A DNA stretch of 64,000 nt from Sisyra terminalis. Lineage: Eukaryota; Arthropoda; Insecta; Neuroptera; Sisyridae. Under the pieces are notes generated by a model, which worked only from the letters and a program-made list of their open reading frames with translations, had not been told where the DNA came from and made no database searches. Position 1 is the stretch's first letter; each line of letters begins with the position of its first letter. The position numbers were made by a program, and so were the translations under genes. Of the stretch, positions 39,601 to 47,657 are shown piece by piece. The stretch covers positions 44,960,630 through 45,024,629 of the forward strand of contig OY292274.1 in the NCBI GenBank assembly GCA_958496175.1, given 5' to 3'.

Positions 39601-42600
39601 AATAAACCATGTCCGTAATATCGAATTTCTATTAAGCGAGCGTCCGTAAAGGCGAGGTATTACTGTATGCACAGTTTTGTTCTATAATTTGTTGTCATTT
39701 TAAGAATAGCTTCACAATGCCTCTCTATGTCTTGATTCCTATTGCCAAAAATTTGAGTAATTTATATTCACAATCTTCTCTTAATACCAATTTTTATCAC
39801 TAAGAAAGTTTCACAATGCAAGAGAAATATGGTAATCGTTTGGTACCAGGTTCGGATTATATGGAAAATGCATCAAAACTCAGCTCCCGGAATTTTTGGT
39901 GGGTCATTATAGATATATGCGGTCTGGCGTTGTTCTGATAGAACAAGACATCCCTCCTGTGGACCAATTTTGGCCGTTTTTAATCAATCATTAACTTCAA
40001 ACGGTCCAGTTGTTGACATAAGAGATCCGAATTTAGTGTTTAGTCGATATAGAAGCAGCTCATAATAAAGTATTTCTTTCTAGTCCCACCAAATGCACAG
40101 CAGAACTTTCCTGGCTGGTAATCCGTTAACGGTAAAACCATTGAAGAAATGGGTCGGTTTCATTTTGTTTGACCATGGTTTTACAGATGACAATTTGAAA
40201 ATTTAATCCATCATGTTTTTATGTTAATTAGTGGGAAACCCAAACATCAAGCTTCTTTTTGTATATAGCTTCATGCAATTTACTAAGAAGTGTTTTACGG
40301 TCTATATTTAACTCCTGGGCGATGTTACGACTAGTAACTTCCCCGTCAACTACGATTATCTCAGTAGTTTTGTTAACTTTTTGGACTACGGGAATGCCTG
40401 TATGAGGTACATCTTTCATATCAAAAATACATGAATGGAATAAACCAAACCAAAATTACAGGTAATTAGCTGTTACAATATCGAAAATTTTACCCACCTA
40501 GAGTAAATTTTTCATTTTTAGCAAAGAAAAACTGTAAAATTTACCGAATTTTCACTTTGTTGTTTAACGTCTAACAGTTTAACGCCCTGTAACTTATAAT
40601 TGAATGGACCAAACAATAAACAGTAAAATATTTTTTTTAGTACGAAATATCAGCTTGACAACAAGCAGTTTGAAATTGTTTGATCGATATTTTATGAGAT
40701 ATCGATCACTACAGACATCTATCGAAAAAGTATTTATTTCCCCCAACTTATATATTTTGATTTTTTTTTATTAGGTCAATGTACCAGTAGTTACTTTTAA
40801 ATCGATTTCTTAAAATACCAATTGTCATATATTTAAATTGTGATTCAAAAGTGATTTGAAATTAGTTGCTGAACAACGTTTAGCAAAGGTGTTGGTGAAA
40901 TCAATTATTATTAGATTAAAATAAACTCTCATTCCTCCATAAACATTTAATTTGCATTAATTATAAACGTTTCTTTTCCGAAACCTGCTGCGAATAATTA
41001 ATTTCAAGTCATAGGTCAATATCAATCAACATTGTGATGGTGCTGATGTGAAACGACACTGAAATTGAAAAATCAAAATGTTAAAACGGAAAAAGTTAAA
41101 AATAATTTCAATGTTTCATCAGTTTCCACCTGCATTTACTTAATTTTTCACTCAATGCTTTTGAATGTTTCGTTGCGAAAATTTTCTTTTGATAACTTCA
41201 AGAAACGACCGATAAAAATTTTACTGCAACTTTTGTACTCGGTCTGATTATCAATGTCCAAGTCGTAAAAAGAATATTAAAAAAAATATTTTCTCCACGG
41301 GAATAAGTAAGAATTCTGTTTGTTTCGGAAGAGTGTAATAAAGTTTTATGTTCTCGATTGAAAACGCGAACGCCCTAACTGCATACTACATATCATCCAC
41401 TGCATCATATGCATTTTAATTTTGGAATGTAACGCATATTATATTTTATATATTTTATGTGTTGCATTTGTGAATAATTAACTTTGTGCGATGAGAGTAT
41501 TTTTGGCTTTGGTTGCTGTGAAAAAAAAATCCAATCGAATAAGCCATCCATCAAAAATATTTGAAATATCTTTGAAAGCGCCGATCAAATATATATAATT
41601 TTTTCGCTCAATAAAATTAAAATACAGGCCTCACATCATTATTATTAAGTTCGATCTATGTTATTTATAAATTTGCTTGCATGCAGATAATTTTGCTGTG
41701 CACAAACGATCAAACCTGTTCCTTAAAGATAATATCTCAACAGCTTATAGATGGATTATAATTCACATCATCGAACTGATCCAATAGATTATTTATATTT
41801 AATGATGTTGTTTTACAATGAATGTTTTCTCGACTTGTTTCAGGATATTTTGGCAAATATTTGAACAAGTACAACGGCTCGTACATACCGCCCGGATGGA
41901 GAGAATGGGGTGGTCTCATTATGAACTCAAAATACTATAATTATTCCATTAATATGAACGGAAAGAAAATCAAGCACGGTGACGACTATTATAAGGTAAA
42001 TATGTTCAATACTATCTGTAAAATCTTTTTATTTGCTTATGCTCTGACCGATCTTCACTTGTAACCCGCAAACGAAAAATTGATTTTTTAATTTAGTTAC
42101 TTTCAATGAACTCTGACCTACAACGATAAAATCCAGGAAGAAACGACTTGAGTGATTTATAGCGTTAGTTCTCGTTATTTTTTTTTCTTCACACTAAATT
42201 ATACTGCAAGATAAAAATAATAAAAAAATAAACTCTTTGAATTTTCAACACAAAAATAATGAAGAATACGACAAAATCATTGTTTGATCTACAAATATAC
42301 AATTTGTAATTATTTACATACTTACCCTTTTTTCTCGTGGATGTGATCACTGACGAAATGTTTATAATTTATTGGACCAGCAAAAATCAAATCAATGCCA
42401 ACCAAAAGTTTGATTCAAATCTACTATCGCAAATTATTGTTACATTTAACAAGCATTTTCATTCAACAACTTTTACAATTCGATGCCTTTAAACTTTTTC
42501 GGTGGTCTCCACGTTCTTCGTTACGTATGTCGATATTATCATTTTCAATTTTTTAAAAATCCCCCAAAGCACTAGAATTTCCTAATAGCATGCTCAACGC

Positions 42601-45600
42601 AAACGACAAGTATTCAATCCTATTCCGCAGTATTTTTTGATTAAATGGTAATAAAAAATCAATACTGTCAGCCAATCGTACTTTTTAGACCCAAAACTCG
42701 GCATGTTCAATGCTATTAAAAATGATGAAGTCTTTGTTAGTTAAATTTACACATTTACGAATTTAAAATGATATCAGATATAAAAACAAAAAAATACCTC
42801 AGTGACATATTTTGGCAGACACTCTATTGACCTTTGAGGAAGAAGATTGTTTGGCAATCGAAATACATATCTGGGCAATACGTCAAAACTACGTTTTTTT
42901 GAACTTCTGTTCTAATTTGTAAGGCAGAATTGTTTTAACATGTTAATGATCTCACTTATTAAAAAAATCTATGATTCCACCTCAAAGGTATAAGCTTGGA
43001 TCAGGAACGTCGAGATATTCCGAACAGAAGAGAACTATTCCGAATGGGTACGTATTGTTCACTCGAATGCAATTTGTACGTAAACTTTGACATGCCAGAA
43101 ATGAAGAAGTGACGTTTATTTTCAAATATGTATTTATATTATAACTAGTAGTTGCCCGTTGCATTCGCAACTAAAGGTTATATCTCAATAAAATGTTTAG
43201 TATGAGATAATGTAGAGTTAATCAACAATCGAAATTTTAAATTTAATAATAAGTGTTGTTAATTTAAAAAAACTTTATCTAAAATTATATTAAGAAATAT
43301 TTTTTTTATATCATTTTAATAACAACATTTTAAATAACGTCATTTCACTAAATTAGTATGAAATTTTAATACTTATGTAGTACTTATACCAAATTGTCGA
43401 TTTTAAATTTTGGTTCGTCTTTCAACAATCAAACTTTTTAAAATCTATTTTTTTATGAACCAATGGTTGTGATCTGGAGTAATTATATATTCGGTTGAAA
43501 AGTAAAAAGGTAGCAATTTTTTGCCATATATTTCACTGTCAAATCAAATATAAAATCTTCGATACTAACTTTTCTTCGGTATTTAGAACAATTTGAAAAC
43601 CAATTGTTGTTATTGAAAAGAAATAAAATATTCGATTTTACTTCCATGGTTTCCATCTTTTTCCAACAGTTTTGTATGTACAACGTCCAAATGTGCGAAA
43701 TCGAATAGCTTTTTAATCATATTAACTAACATAAAGAAGATCATTATTTTTTTCGTTTTACATTGTATTTTCAAATATAAGTGCACATTTGTGTAAATGA
43801 AATTTGGAAAGTGTTTTCCTTATACGATGCAAATATATAATAAGAAAGGGTTTTTGAAAATTTCTCCCCTAAAAGAGTGAAAAACGGTAGCAAAGTTTGT
43901 AAGGGAGAACGTTTAATAAACAATCGAAATTATCAATAATCAATCAAAGTCCGTTAAAAGCGAATATTTACAACTGGCTAACTATTTGTCGCGCTTTTAT
44001 TACAAATAATATAAATTTAAATTATTAAAAAATTGTATCTTCGGGTGCGTAAATAATTATTTAATGTGCTTGAGTAATAATATTTTGACAAACGTAAATA
44101 GTTGTTATGAAAAAAATACAAAAATAATTACAAATTTGGTAAATAGCCGATTTCAGCAAATAGGCACATTTGAATGCCGTGCGCTGTGTCAACTTAACCC
44201 TACCAACGTTTTGAATGCGTAAGTGGGGATAACACAGCGCGTGCGCATAGCTCTGAACGCACGGACGGCATGATAGTCAATTTATATATAAGATATGTAA
44301 AATTAAATTTTCGTCTTAAGTCCATTTTAGCACACCCACAATTTGCCAGCATTGCATTTTCGATTTTGTTTTTAATTTAAATCGCGATATTTTTGTTAAT
44401 TCAATTCTAATATGGTATAATTCTCTCTTTTGTGGATAAATTTTTATTACGGACCGATTTAATCGCGAATTAAATTAAAACAAAGTCGAAAATGCAACGT
44501 TGCCAGATTGTGGGTGTGCTGAAATGGACTTGAGCCAAAGTAAACTTTATTTAGAAAATTTAATTTTACAGATTTTATATAATACAATATAAATATATAT
44601 TTGAAAATAACAGTCGCTACTTCATTTCTGACATGTTAAAATTTACGTACAAATTGCATTCGAGTGAACAATACGTACAGGAATAATATCGAAACCATTC
44701 GAAAACAGTTCTCAAATTTCGACGTTCCTGATCCAAGCGTATACCATTAGTTTGTGATTCGAAGGTACTATTTCTTAAAAATGGGTCGTAGTATGAAGAA
44801 AAAAAATTACCTTGGTGAAACTTGTAAGATGGCCAAATTCAAGAACACAATACAATCTCTAAAGAGACATAAACGATAATTAAATTTTCAATTTTCCAAT
44901 CAATGAATTACTTAACAACGTAAAAGTCACATCTTAAAATTTTAATGAGACATCTCAATCAATTATTCAGTTGTCGAATTAATCACGGCAAAAATGTTAC
45001 ATTTATTTTTAGCTTTTTAATCTTTTTTCGCCTACATTTTTCAACTAACGAAACTCAAATCCTTCCTTGAAGGCTGAATTGAAGACTGAATCTCTACCCC
45101 TACCCTCTACTTCTTACACGTCAAATAATTGAAGAATGTAATATCGTAATTATTTTTAAGTACTCTGTCGGTATTGACCTTGTTTTTGTTACATAACACT
45201 TCGCTTTTTTGTGTTGAAACCAATAAGAATTCATTTGAAATAAATCAAAAAGCCAATAATTTAACGACAGAATTTAAATAAAACGTTGGAACAAATCGAA
45301 TATTCAGAAAGGTATGGTTTTTTTCGCGTTTTTTACAATAACAAAGTCTTATTTATCTCAGATAGAAAGAGAATGTAAATCTATGTGAATATCACACTGT
45401 TTTATGAAATTTTTCTTGGAACAATTTTCAAGAAATTTATAGCTTTTTAAAGTATAAATTATAATTGTATAATAAATCTGCATTCTGACTTCTTAATTAA
45501 ATAATTAAATTAAAACGTAATCGCGTATTCAAGATTATACGGATATAAGAAATAAATAAGATATTTTATGAATAATAAATTAATGAAACCATAGACAGGG

Positions 45601-47657
45601 GCGTTGAACACTAGAAAATAAGCAGATAAAATCGGGGTTTGCTTCATGAAGATTTTTTTACTATTCAATGTATTGACGGTATATAAACAATGCGGTATAC
45701 AAGTGATGCTTGGAACAACTGATTGGTTCTGATTGGAATTTCTGTTCTTTAATCGTAATTTTTGATCCAAGGACGATATTGAAGCGGCAAACTTTTGCCT
45801 TTCTATGGCCTTTTGCGTTTTGAGTTATATTGTTAACGTCAATTTGACTAACCTGAATAATCGAAAGCGATTTCTTACAGGTATAAATTACTTGTGAAGA
45901 AAAATCTTAACATTCCTCATTACATGAATTATTTGATCACTTGGCGTAAGTGATCTAGAAAAAGATCTAGAATGGTTTTTAATAATGAAATCATAATACA
46001 AAATGATTGAAGGGAAAAGTGTAAACTAATATAACAATGTAAACTTCTCTTAACTAGGAACATTGCGTATTTTGTAGAATTTACATTAAAATCTTGGAAT
46101 AATTATTAAGGAGGTAACTTCTCGAAGACTATAAGAAAAAAATCTTTGAAAAACCATAAAATACTTCTAAACTTAAGAAGGGAGGATATTACAGATCTGG
46201 TAGGCCTATTAATAGGACACTGCAATTTGAGAAAGCATCTCCAAAATATAGAGATACAATACTGAGTTAAGTGCATGAAGGAAGTATGGCGAGGAGAGGA
46301 AACTCTCTCACGTAGTATTCGACTCTCCAGCTATGACTCAAAGTCTGGGCAACCTAGAAATGTGCTGAGAAGAATACAAAAAGTTCCAATTAGCTGTCTG
46401 CTGATATCTACTACATAGCTAGACCTGACCAATGGGAGCTAGTAACAAAGCTGAGGCGAAATAGTTCCTTTAGGACACAGCACAGAGGAACGCTGAGGAA
46501 ATACCCCCAGAACGATAAAAAAAGGAAGACATTTTATAGGGTACTTTTTAATTTTAGGCTTATAAGACATTCTGGGTAGTAGATTCTCCATTTGGAGAAA
46601 ATAAAGTTATATCGGCTCTAGTTCCTTTTAGAACAGTCAAATCTGGCAACGTTGCATTTTATACTTTGTTTTTTATTCTATTCGCGATTTTTCTGTTAAT
46701 TTAATTCTAATATCGTATAATGTCTCTTTTGTCTTTTGTAGCTAAAATTTCATTATGGATCGATTTATTCGTGAATTAAATTAAAAAGATAATCGAAAAT
46801 ACAACGTCGCTAGATTTGACTGTTCTAAAAGGGACTTGAGCTGTTATAGCTTTGTTTTGCCGATTTTTTTTTTAATTTTAATGAAATCTTTAAAAAATAA
46901 TTGAGAAGTGGAACTTCAGGAAAATACGCTAAGAAATAAATCAATAACTAAAATGAAACTTATATTGAGAAGGGTGTAAATAGGCTTAGTATAAAGTTAA
47001 CTTCTAAATAGGGATAAATCAGAAGAATAAAATAAAGTTCCATACTTATGAAAAAAATCGAGAGTGAAAGAAAGCCTAAATATACATATGAAATGGTTGA
47101 AAGAGAAAAACTCTAGTTTCAGCAGCATTACTGTTCCTTCGTTGAACATTTGAAAACTACCCAAAATTCTGAATTTAAGATTGAAGGTTGAGTTTGTTAA
47201 GAAAAAAAAGGATTTTTTTTTTGAATAATTGAACTTTTATAGTACCTATGTTCATTTACCAAATAATACACATTGCTAATGTTACATTAATTTGGAATGA
47301 TATATTTTTGGGGATAGTCATTTGTATCATTTCCATAAAGATATACTTTTTTACAATTCTGAATTGTACTTGTTATTTGTAGAGTTATGTAATGTGTGCA
47401 ATAGTATGTATAATCTTTTGATAGTTCTTAGTGAATATCAAGATTTTTTTTATTTAAAATAAAACCTTACTTAAATTTTTGTTTCAGGATTATTATCCGG
47501 ACTTAATTGCCAACGATTCCATCGCGTTTCTACGTCAAAGTAAACAGAATTTTGGTCGAAAACCCGTGATGTTGACGATGAGCTTTCCGGCACCTCACGG
47601 TCCCGAAGACTCGGCCCCACAATATTCTCAAATGTTCTTCAATATCACTAGTCATCA
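15401..47657 (+). CDS. Sulf1: Sulf1 extracellular heparan sulfate 6-O-endosulfatase, 5' half (four exons; gene runs off the window)
   Basis: Joined exons 15401-15659, 20292-20531, 41844-41995 and 47488-47657 (821 coding bases) give residues 1-273 plus two bases of codon 274. Sulfs are secreted enzymes that remove 6-O-sulfates from cell-surface heparan sulfate and so tune Wnt, Hedgehog, BMP and FGF signalling. Visible features are a signal peptide (residues 1 to about 25), an Arg/Lys- and Gly-containing linker, the sulfatase metal site TDDQD (residues 79-83), the CCPSR formylglycine motif (116-120) and [12 protein letters not shown] (253-264). The wording of exons 3 and 4 is nearer to insect Sulf1 than to vertebrate SULF1/2. 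No in-frame stop occurs and all phases match, so the part seen looks intact. The remaining catalytic half, the hydrophilic domain and the C-terminus are beyond 64000. Confidence 0.95.
16002..16470. mobile_element. Long inverted-repeat element with hammerhead-like / Penelope-terminal-like core
   Basis: Two arms of about 230 bp form an imperfect palindrome centred near 16236. The right arm reads TTTGCTTTGG, TTACATAAAT and GGATCACGAT where the left arm has the complement with few changes. In each arm, reading toward the outer end, there is CTGAGGA (16320-16326 in the right arm; complement at 16147-16153), a short stem (GATTGC/GCAATC in the left arm, partly decayed in the right), an AAA-containing stretch, then TACGTATCTGGG and TTACGTCA. 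This order resembles the hammerhead core found at the ends of Penelope-like elements. One decayed arm recurs at 42835-42922 and a shorter piece at 35331-35360. No protein is encoded. Confidence 0.6.
16480..16935 (-). pseudogene. Tc1-like transposon 3' end with transposase C-terminus
   Basis: A TA dinucleotide at 16478-16479 precedes CAGTCCCTCGCCGTATTTAT, which looks like a Tc1-type terminal repeat. On the minus strand, 16935 to about 16735 reads [19 protein letters not shown], corresponding to 'SPDLNPIENLWSILKRKV' around the third catalytic acidic residue (the E of PIEN) of DD34E transposases. In-frame stops follow, at the end of TTEK and later. No matching opposite terminal repeat was found to the right, so the 5' part is lost or beyond recognition. 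Confidence 0.65.
18205..18540. mobile_element. Foldback hairpin element (about 335 bp)
   Basis: The inner part is a near-perfect inverted repeat. GTGATTTAGACATAGTGGC at 18280 is mirrored by GCCACCATGTCTAAATCAC ending at 18465, and the arms continue through TTCTTCATTGAACTGGAAGT and its complement. Outside these ends similarity continues at lower identity (GGTCCCATT...CCGCCAATTAGC against GTTAATTGGTGG...GGGACC), so the full arms are about 145 bp with the axis near 18373. It is probably a MITE or foldback element. No clear target duplication or coding capacity was seen. Confidence 0.65.
18826..19260 (+). pseudogene. Jockey-type LINE remnant, reverse transcriptase C-terminus
   Basis: Successive + frame segments read [15 protein letters not shown], stop, KVT, then NKILLHKAI, and finally [13 protein letters not shown]. 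These correspond to the Jockey pattern 'IP....VKYLGIHLD.RLTWK.HI', 'NKLLLYKAILKPIWTYGIQLWG' and 'VNAPWYVTNE.IH.DL'. Stops and frameshifts throughout show a dead copy. The RT active-site region is missing to the left, consistent with 5' truncation. It lies between the hairpin element and the deleted Tc1 element in intron A. Confidence 0.75.
19464..20102 (-). mobile_element. Deleted Tc1-like transposon with both terminal repeats (639 bp)
   Basis: Terminal repeats of about 30 bp match almost perfectly: CAGAGGTGTGAAAATTATTA at 19464 and its complement ending at 20102, each bordered by TA (19462-19463, 20103-20104), the Tc1/mariner target. On the minus strand the transposase piece at 20030-19960 reads [20 protein letters not shown], then after a frameshift [35 protein letters not shown] and [15 protein letters not shown] (open at 19727-19966). 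The last two carry the second and third acidic positions of DD34E. At 639 bp it lacks the N-terminal DNA-binding part and is non-autonomous. It ends about 190 bp upstream of the Sulf1 exon 2 acceptor. Confidence 0.85.
20292..20531 (+). CDS. Sulf1: Sulf1 coding exon 2 (formylglycine active site)
   Basis: The exon runs from the TTACAG acceptor to the AACAG|GTAAAA donor, 240 bases, phases 1 to 1. It encodes residues 87-166 plus the first base of Gly167. [20 protein letters not shown] holds the sulfatase signature C-X-P-S-R; the first cysteine (Cys116) should be oxidised to formylglycine, the catalytic residue, and Arg120 is retained. NDNCSS supplies a potential N-glycosylation site (Asn140). Tight agreement with the family through GYRTG leaves little doubt about either border. 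Confidence 0.96.
21325..21380 (-). repeat. SINE 3' fragment, copy E
   Basis: The minus-strand sequence TTAACCCTACAGTCGCTAAA followed by ACCCTTAATAGTAATAAGG matches the tail block (CCCTAGAGTCGCTTAAAACC) of the tRNA-derived SINE. The tRNA-like head is absent. Confidence 0.5.
21456..21701. mobile_element. hAT-like MITE family 1, copy 1 (246 bp)
   Basis: Right end GCACGCTACGCCACTG and left end CAGTAGCATAGTG are imperfect inverted repeats. Flanking 8-mers TTTTTGTA (21448-21455) and TTTTTATG (21702-21709) look like a decayed hAT-type 8-bp duplication. Internal blocks GGCACATGAAAATAGGGCGG-like and AAAAGGGGGCGGCGAATTTYCGR-like are shared with the copies at 34263-34511 and 52793-53076. Confidence 0.65.
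22620..23330 (+). pseudogene. RNase H-bearing LINE remnant (I/R1/LOA-type), copy 1
   Basis: Frame-shifted + strand pieces read [20 protein letters not shown], then [44 protein letters not shown] and [16 protein letters not shown]. They follow in order the RNase H pattern 'SDSQAALKAL...SKLV.EC', 'GNE.AD.LAR.GA...GPEP' and the C-terminal 'LTGHC.LRKHLH.IG' found after the RT in LINEs that carry an RNase H domain. Multiple stops and frameshifts show decay. The preceding 22085-22495 open frame (136 codons) is not recognisable and may be part of the same insertion or chance. Confidence 0.7.
27591..27770. mobile_element. hAT-like MITE (180 bp)
   Basis: It begins CAGTGCTTCTCAAATGGGGG and ends TATAACCCCTG, with flanking 8-mers CTCTAGAC (27583-27590) and CCCTAGGT (27771-27778) that agree at six positions. 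The ends fit the CAGTGNTTCTCAAA class of hAT termini. No coding capacity. Confidence 0.6.
31222..31799. mobile_element. Possible pogo/Tigger-like non-autonomous element
   Basis: TA followed by CAGTAAAACCTGGGTACATT at the left and GAGTCGTTCTACTG followed by TA at the right make a short imperfect inverted repeat of the CAGTA(A/G)AACC type with TA target duplications. The internal 550 bp show no transposase. Terminal similarity extends only about a dozen bases, so this is tentative. Confidence 0.35.
32590..32728 (-). repeat. tRNA-derived SINE, copy D (partly deleted head)
   Basis: On the minus strand it reads GCTTGGTCAAGGTGTCAAAG (remnant of the A-box side), then GAGCAAATTTTCGGTATTTC, TTAACCCTAGAGTCGCTTAA and CTTGGCAGTTATAAAG. 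These match the body and tail of copies A, B and C in order. The anticodon-to-B-box part is deleted. Confidence 0.65.
33160..34150. promoter_or_regulatory. Less AT-rich intronic block, possible regulatory region
   Basis: Inside intron B this kilobase has more varied base composition than its flanks, no recognisable transposon similarity and no coding potential on either strand. Such blocks in long introns of developmental genes are sometimes enhancers. This is only a suggestion from composition. Confidence 0.2.
34263..34511. mobile_element. hAT-like MITE family 1, copy 2 (249 bp) with perfect 8-bp target duplication
   Basis: TAAAAATA occurs directly on both sides (34255-34262 and 34512-34519). 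The left end is CAGTGGCGTAGTGGGAG; the right end is shortened (TTGCGCTACTA). Inside, GGGCCGACCGGAAATTCA and CATTTTCATCATTAGGCAAA match the complement of the right part of the copy at 52793-53076, so this copy lies in the opposite orientation. Confidence 0.75.
34974..35320. mobile_element. Possible hAT terminus and flanking fragment
   Basis: GCAGTGATGGATTTACG at 34972, followed by GAGGCCCGGGTTT, resembles the CAGTGGCGGATTTA...GGCCC terminus of some hAT transposons. An 80-codon minus-strand open frame follows (35074-35316) without a motif I can place. It may be a decayed transposase piece of the same element or chance. Confidence 0.3.
35640..35700 (-). repeat. Terminal fragment of hAT-like MITE family 2
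   Basis: The minus strand reads CAGGGGTGGACAAATGGTCG then ATCGCAAATAGGTCGATAAA, matching the left terminus of the complete element at 50922-51259 (CAGGGGTGGGCAAAC, then GGACAATCGATCGCAGG). The opposite end was not found. Confidence 0.5.
38375..38545 (+). repeat. tRNA-derived SINE, copy B
   Basis: The head reads CGGTAGCCGAGTGCTCCAGG then TGGCCGCTCCAAATCTGG and a B-box-like GGTTCAAAACTC. The tail (CGCTAGAGTCACAAAAGACC ... ATAACAATAAAAAA) aligns with the shared SINE tail. The A box has a TGGTC to TAGCC change, arguably closer to a real tRNA sequence. Confidence 0.65.
39010..39665. mobile_element. Pogo/Tigger-like non-autonomous element inside the mariner
   Basis: TA (39008-39009), then CAGTAATCTCCCGCTTTATG at the left, and the complement of CAGTAATACCTCGCCTTTAC at the right end followed by TA (39666-39667). 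The inverted termini of about 24 bp plus TA duplication fit the pogo/Tigger branch of Tc1/mariner. The flanking mariner sequence reads continuously when this is taken out. It itself holds the 171 bp insertion at 39098-39268. Confidence 0.8.
39098..39268. mobile_element. PIF/Harbinger-like MITE nested inside the pogo-like element (171 bp)
   Basis: Left end AGCAGGCCACGCTCCAACTT and complement of the right end AGAAGGCCATTCACGCTTCG, both leading into ACTTRCAGTCC, are inverted repeats. A TAA duplication flanks it (39095-39097 and 39269-39271), as expected for the TWA target of PIF/Harbinger elements. It is the third and youngest layer of the nest. Confidence 0.75.
41844..41995 (+). CDS. Sulf1: Sulf1 coding exon 3
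   Basis: The exon is 152 bases, from the CTTGTTTCAG acceptor to the AAG|GTAAAT donor, phases 1 to 0. It encodes residues 167-217: [34 protein letters not shown], then [17 protein letters not shown]. The FGKYLN segment is a conserved sulfatase element whose Lys171 lies near the active site in the family. NGS (Asn177) and NYS (Asn199) are potential glycosylation sites. Local composition is richer in G and C than the intron. No in-frame stop. Confidence 0.96.
42835..42922 (+). repeat. Single arm of the hammerhead-like inverted-repeat element
   Basis: TTGAGGAAGAAGATTGTTTG, GCAATCGAAATACATATCTG, then GGCAATACGTCA and TTGAACTTCTGTTCTAATTTG align in order with each arm of the element at 16002-16470. 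The stem GATTG/CAATC is kept and GAAA is intact in this copy. Only one arm is present. Confidence 0.6.
42987..44745. mobile_element. Foldback (long terminal inverted repeat) element interrupted by a Helitron
   Basis: The left arm starts GGTATAAGCTTGGATCAGGA and continues through TACGTATTGTTCACTCGAAT and GCAATTTGTACGTAAA; the complement of the right arm (ending 44745) reads the same with few changes. The left arm breaks off at 43144 and resumes at 44294 with ATGTAAAATTAAATTTTCG, matching the right arm (ATCTGTAAAATTAAATTTTC), so the 1149 bp between is an insertion. Arms converge on a core at 44325-44540 (AGTCCATTTTAGCACACCC and its complement). Without the insertion it is about 610 bp of near-continuous hairpin. 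No coding capacity. Confidence 0.75.
43145..44293 (-). mobile_element. Non-autonomous Helitron (1149 bp)
   Basis: On the minus strand it begins TCTTATATATAAATTGACTA (5' TC at 44293) and ends with a GTTGC-GAAT-GCAAC hairpin, then GGGCAACTACTAG at 43145. The hairpin about a dozen bases before a terminal CTAG, and insertion between host A (minus) and T without duplication, are Helitron hallmarks. Near the 5' end, GCCGTGCGCTGTGT and ACACAGCGCGTGCGC form a subterminal inverted repeat (44174-44273). No Rep/helicase coding was seen; short open frames inside are not recognisable. Confidence 0.8.
46185..46420 (+). pseudogene. RNase H-bearing LINE remnant, copy 2
   Basis: A + frame reads [20 protein letters not shown], a clear match to 'LTGHC.LRKHLH.IG'; after a stop and frameshift, GEETLS and [11 protein letters not shown] match the following 'EEET..H...DCPAL...R' zinc-binding-like tail. 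This is the C-terminal end of the same kind of LINE as at 22620-23330. Following sequence to about 46610 may be its 3' UTR. Confidence 0.65.
46615..46843. mobile_element. Short relative of the foldback element
   Basis: Left arm AGTTCCTTTTAGAACAGTCA then AATCTGGCAACGTTGCATTT; the right arm is its complement ending GACTTGAG. The interior (CGCGATTTTTCTGTTAATTT, AATTCTAATATCGTATAATG) aligns with the core of the element at 44325-44540 (GCGATATTTTTGTTAATTCA, AATTCTAATATGGTATAATT), so they are one family in short and long versions. Confidence 0.7.
47488..47657 (+). CDS. Sulf1: Sulf1 coding exon 4
   Basis: The exon is 170 bases, from the GTTTCAG acceptor to the CA|GTAAGT donor, phase 0 to 2. It encodes residues 218-273 ([56 protein letters not shown]) plus two bases (CA) of a His/Gln codon completed in the next exon. 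PHGPED is a conserved Sulf segment with an active-site histidine. FNIT provides a potential glycosylation site (Asn269). The exon reading through the CAG before TAA would end at once, so the splice within CAG is required. Confidence 0.96.

Larger units (their letters stand above)
38921..40750 (-). mobile_element. Mariner transposon, nearly full length but dead, split by a nested insertion
   Basis: The left end TTAGGTTGGAGAAAAAGAAA and right end (complement TAAGTTGGGGGAAATAAA) are imperfect mariner-type terminal repeats bordered by TA (38919-38920, 40751-40752). Without the nested insertion (39010-39667) the element is about 1.17 kb, near the mariner norm. On the minus strand the DNA-binding part is open at 40228-40419 ([20 protein letters not shown] then KLHEAI). 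The catalytic part reads KVLLCIWWD, stop, KEILYYELL and, after a frameshift, [20 protein letters not shown]. The first catalytic Asp (WWD) is kept; the second position (normally DNARPH) is Asn; the third is lost. Confidence 0.85.
20532..41843 (+). other. Sulf1 intron B (21.3 kb, phase 1)
   Basis: Donor GTAAAA, acceptor CTTGTTTCAG. It contains hAT-like elements, SINE fragments, an RNase H LINE remnant, a possible pogo-like element and the mariner nest, all listed separately. Long stretches (23340-27580, 27780-31220, 31800-32590, 35700-38370) are plain AT-rich sequence in which I see no gene or named repeat. The block 33160-34150 is less AT-rich and could be regulatory. Confidence 0.9.
41996..47487 (+). 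other. Sulf1 intron C (5.5 kb, phase 0)
   Basis: Donor GTAAAT, acceptor TTTTGTTTCAG. It contains the Penelope-terminal-like fragment, the foldback element with its Helitron, the shorter foldback relative and a LINE remnant. The stretches 41996-42780, 44750-46180 and 46860-47487 hold nothing recognisable. Confidence 0.9.
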
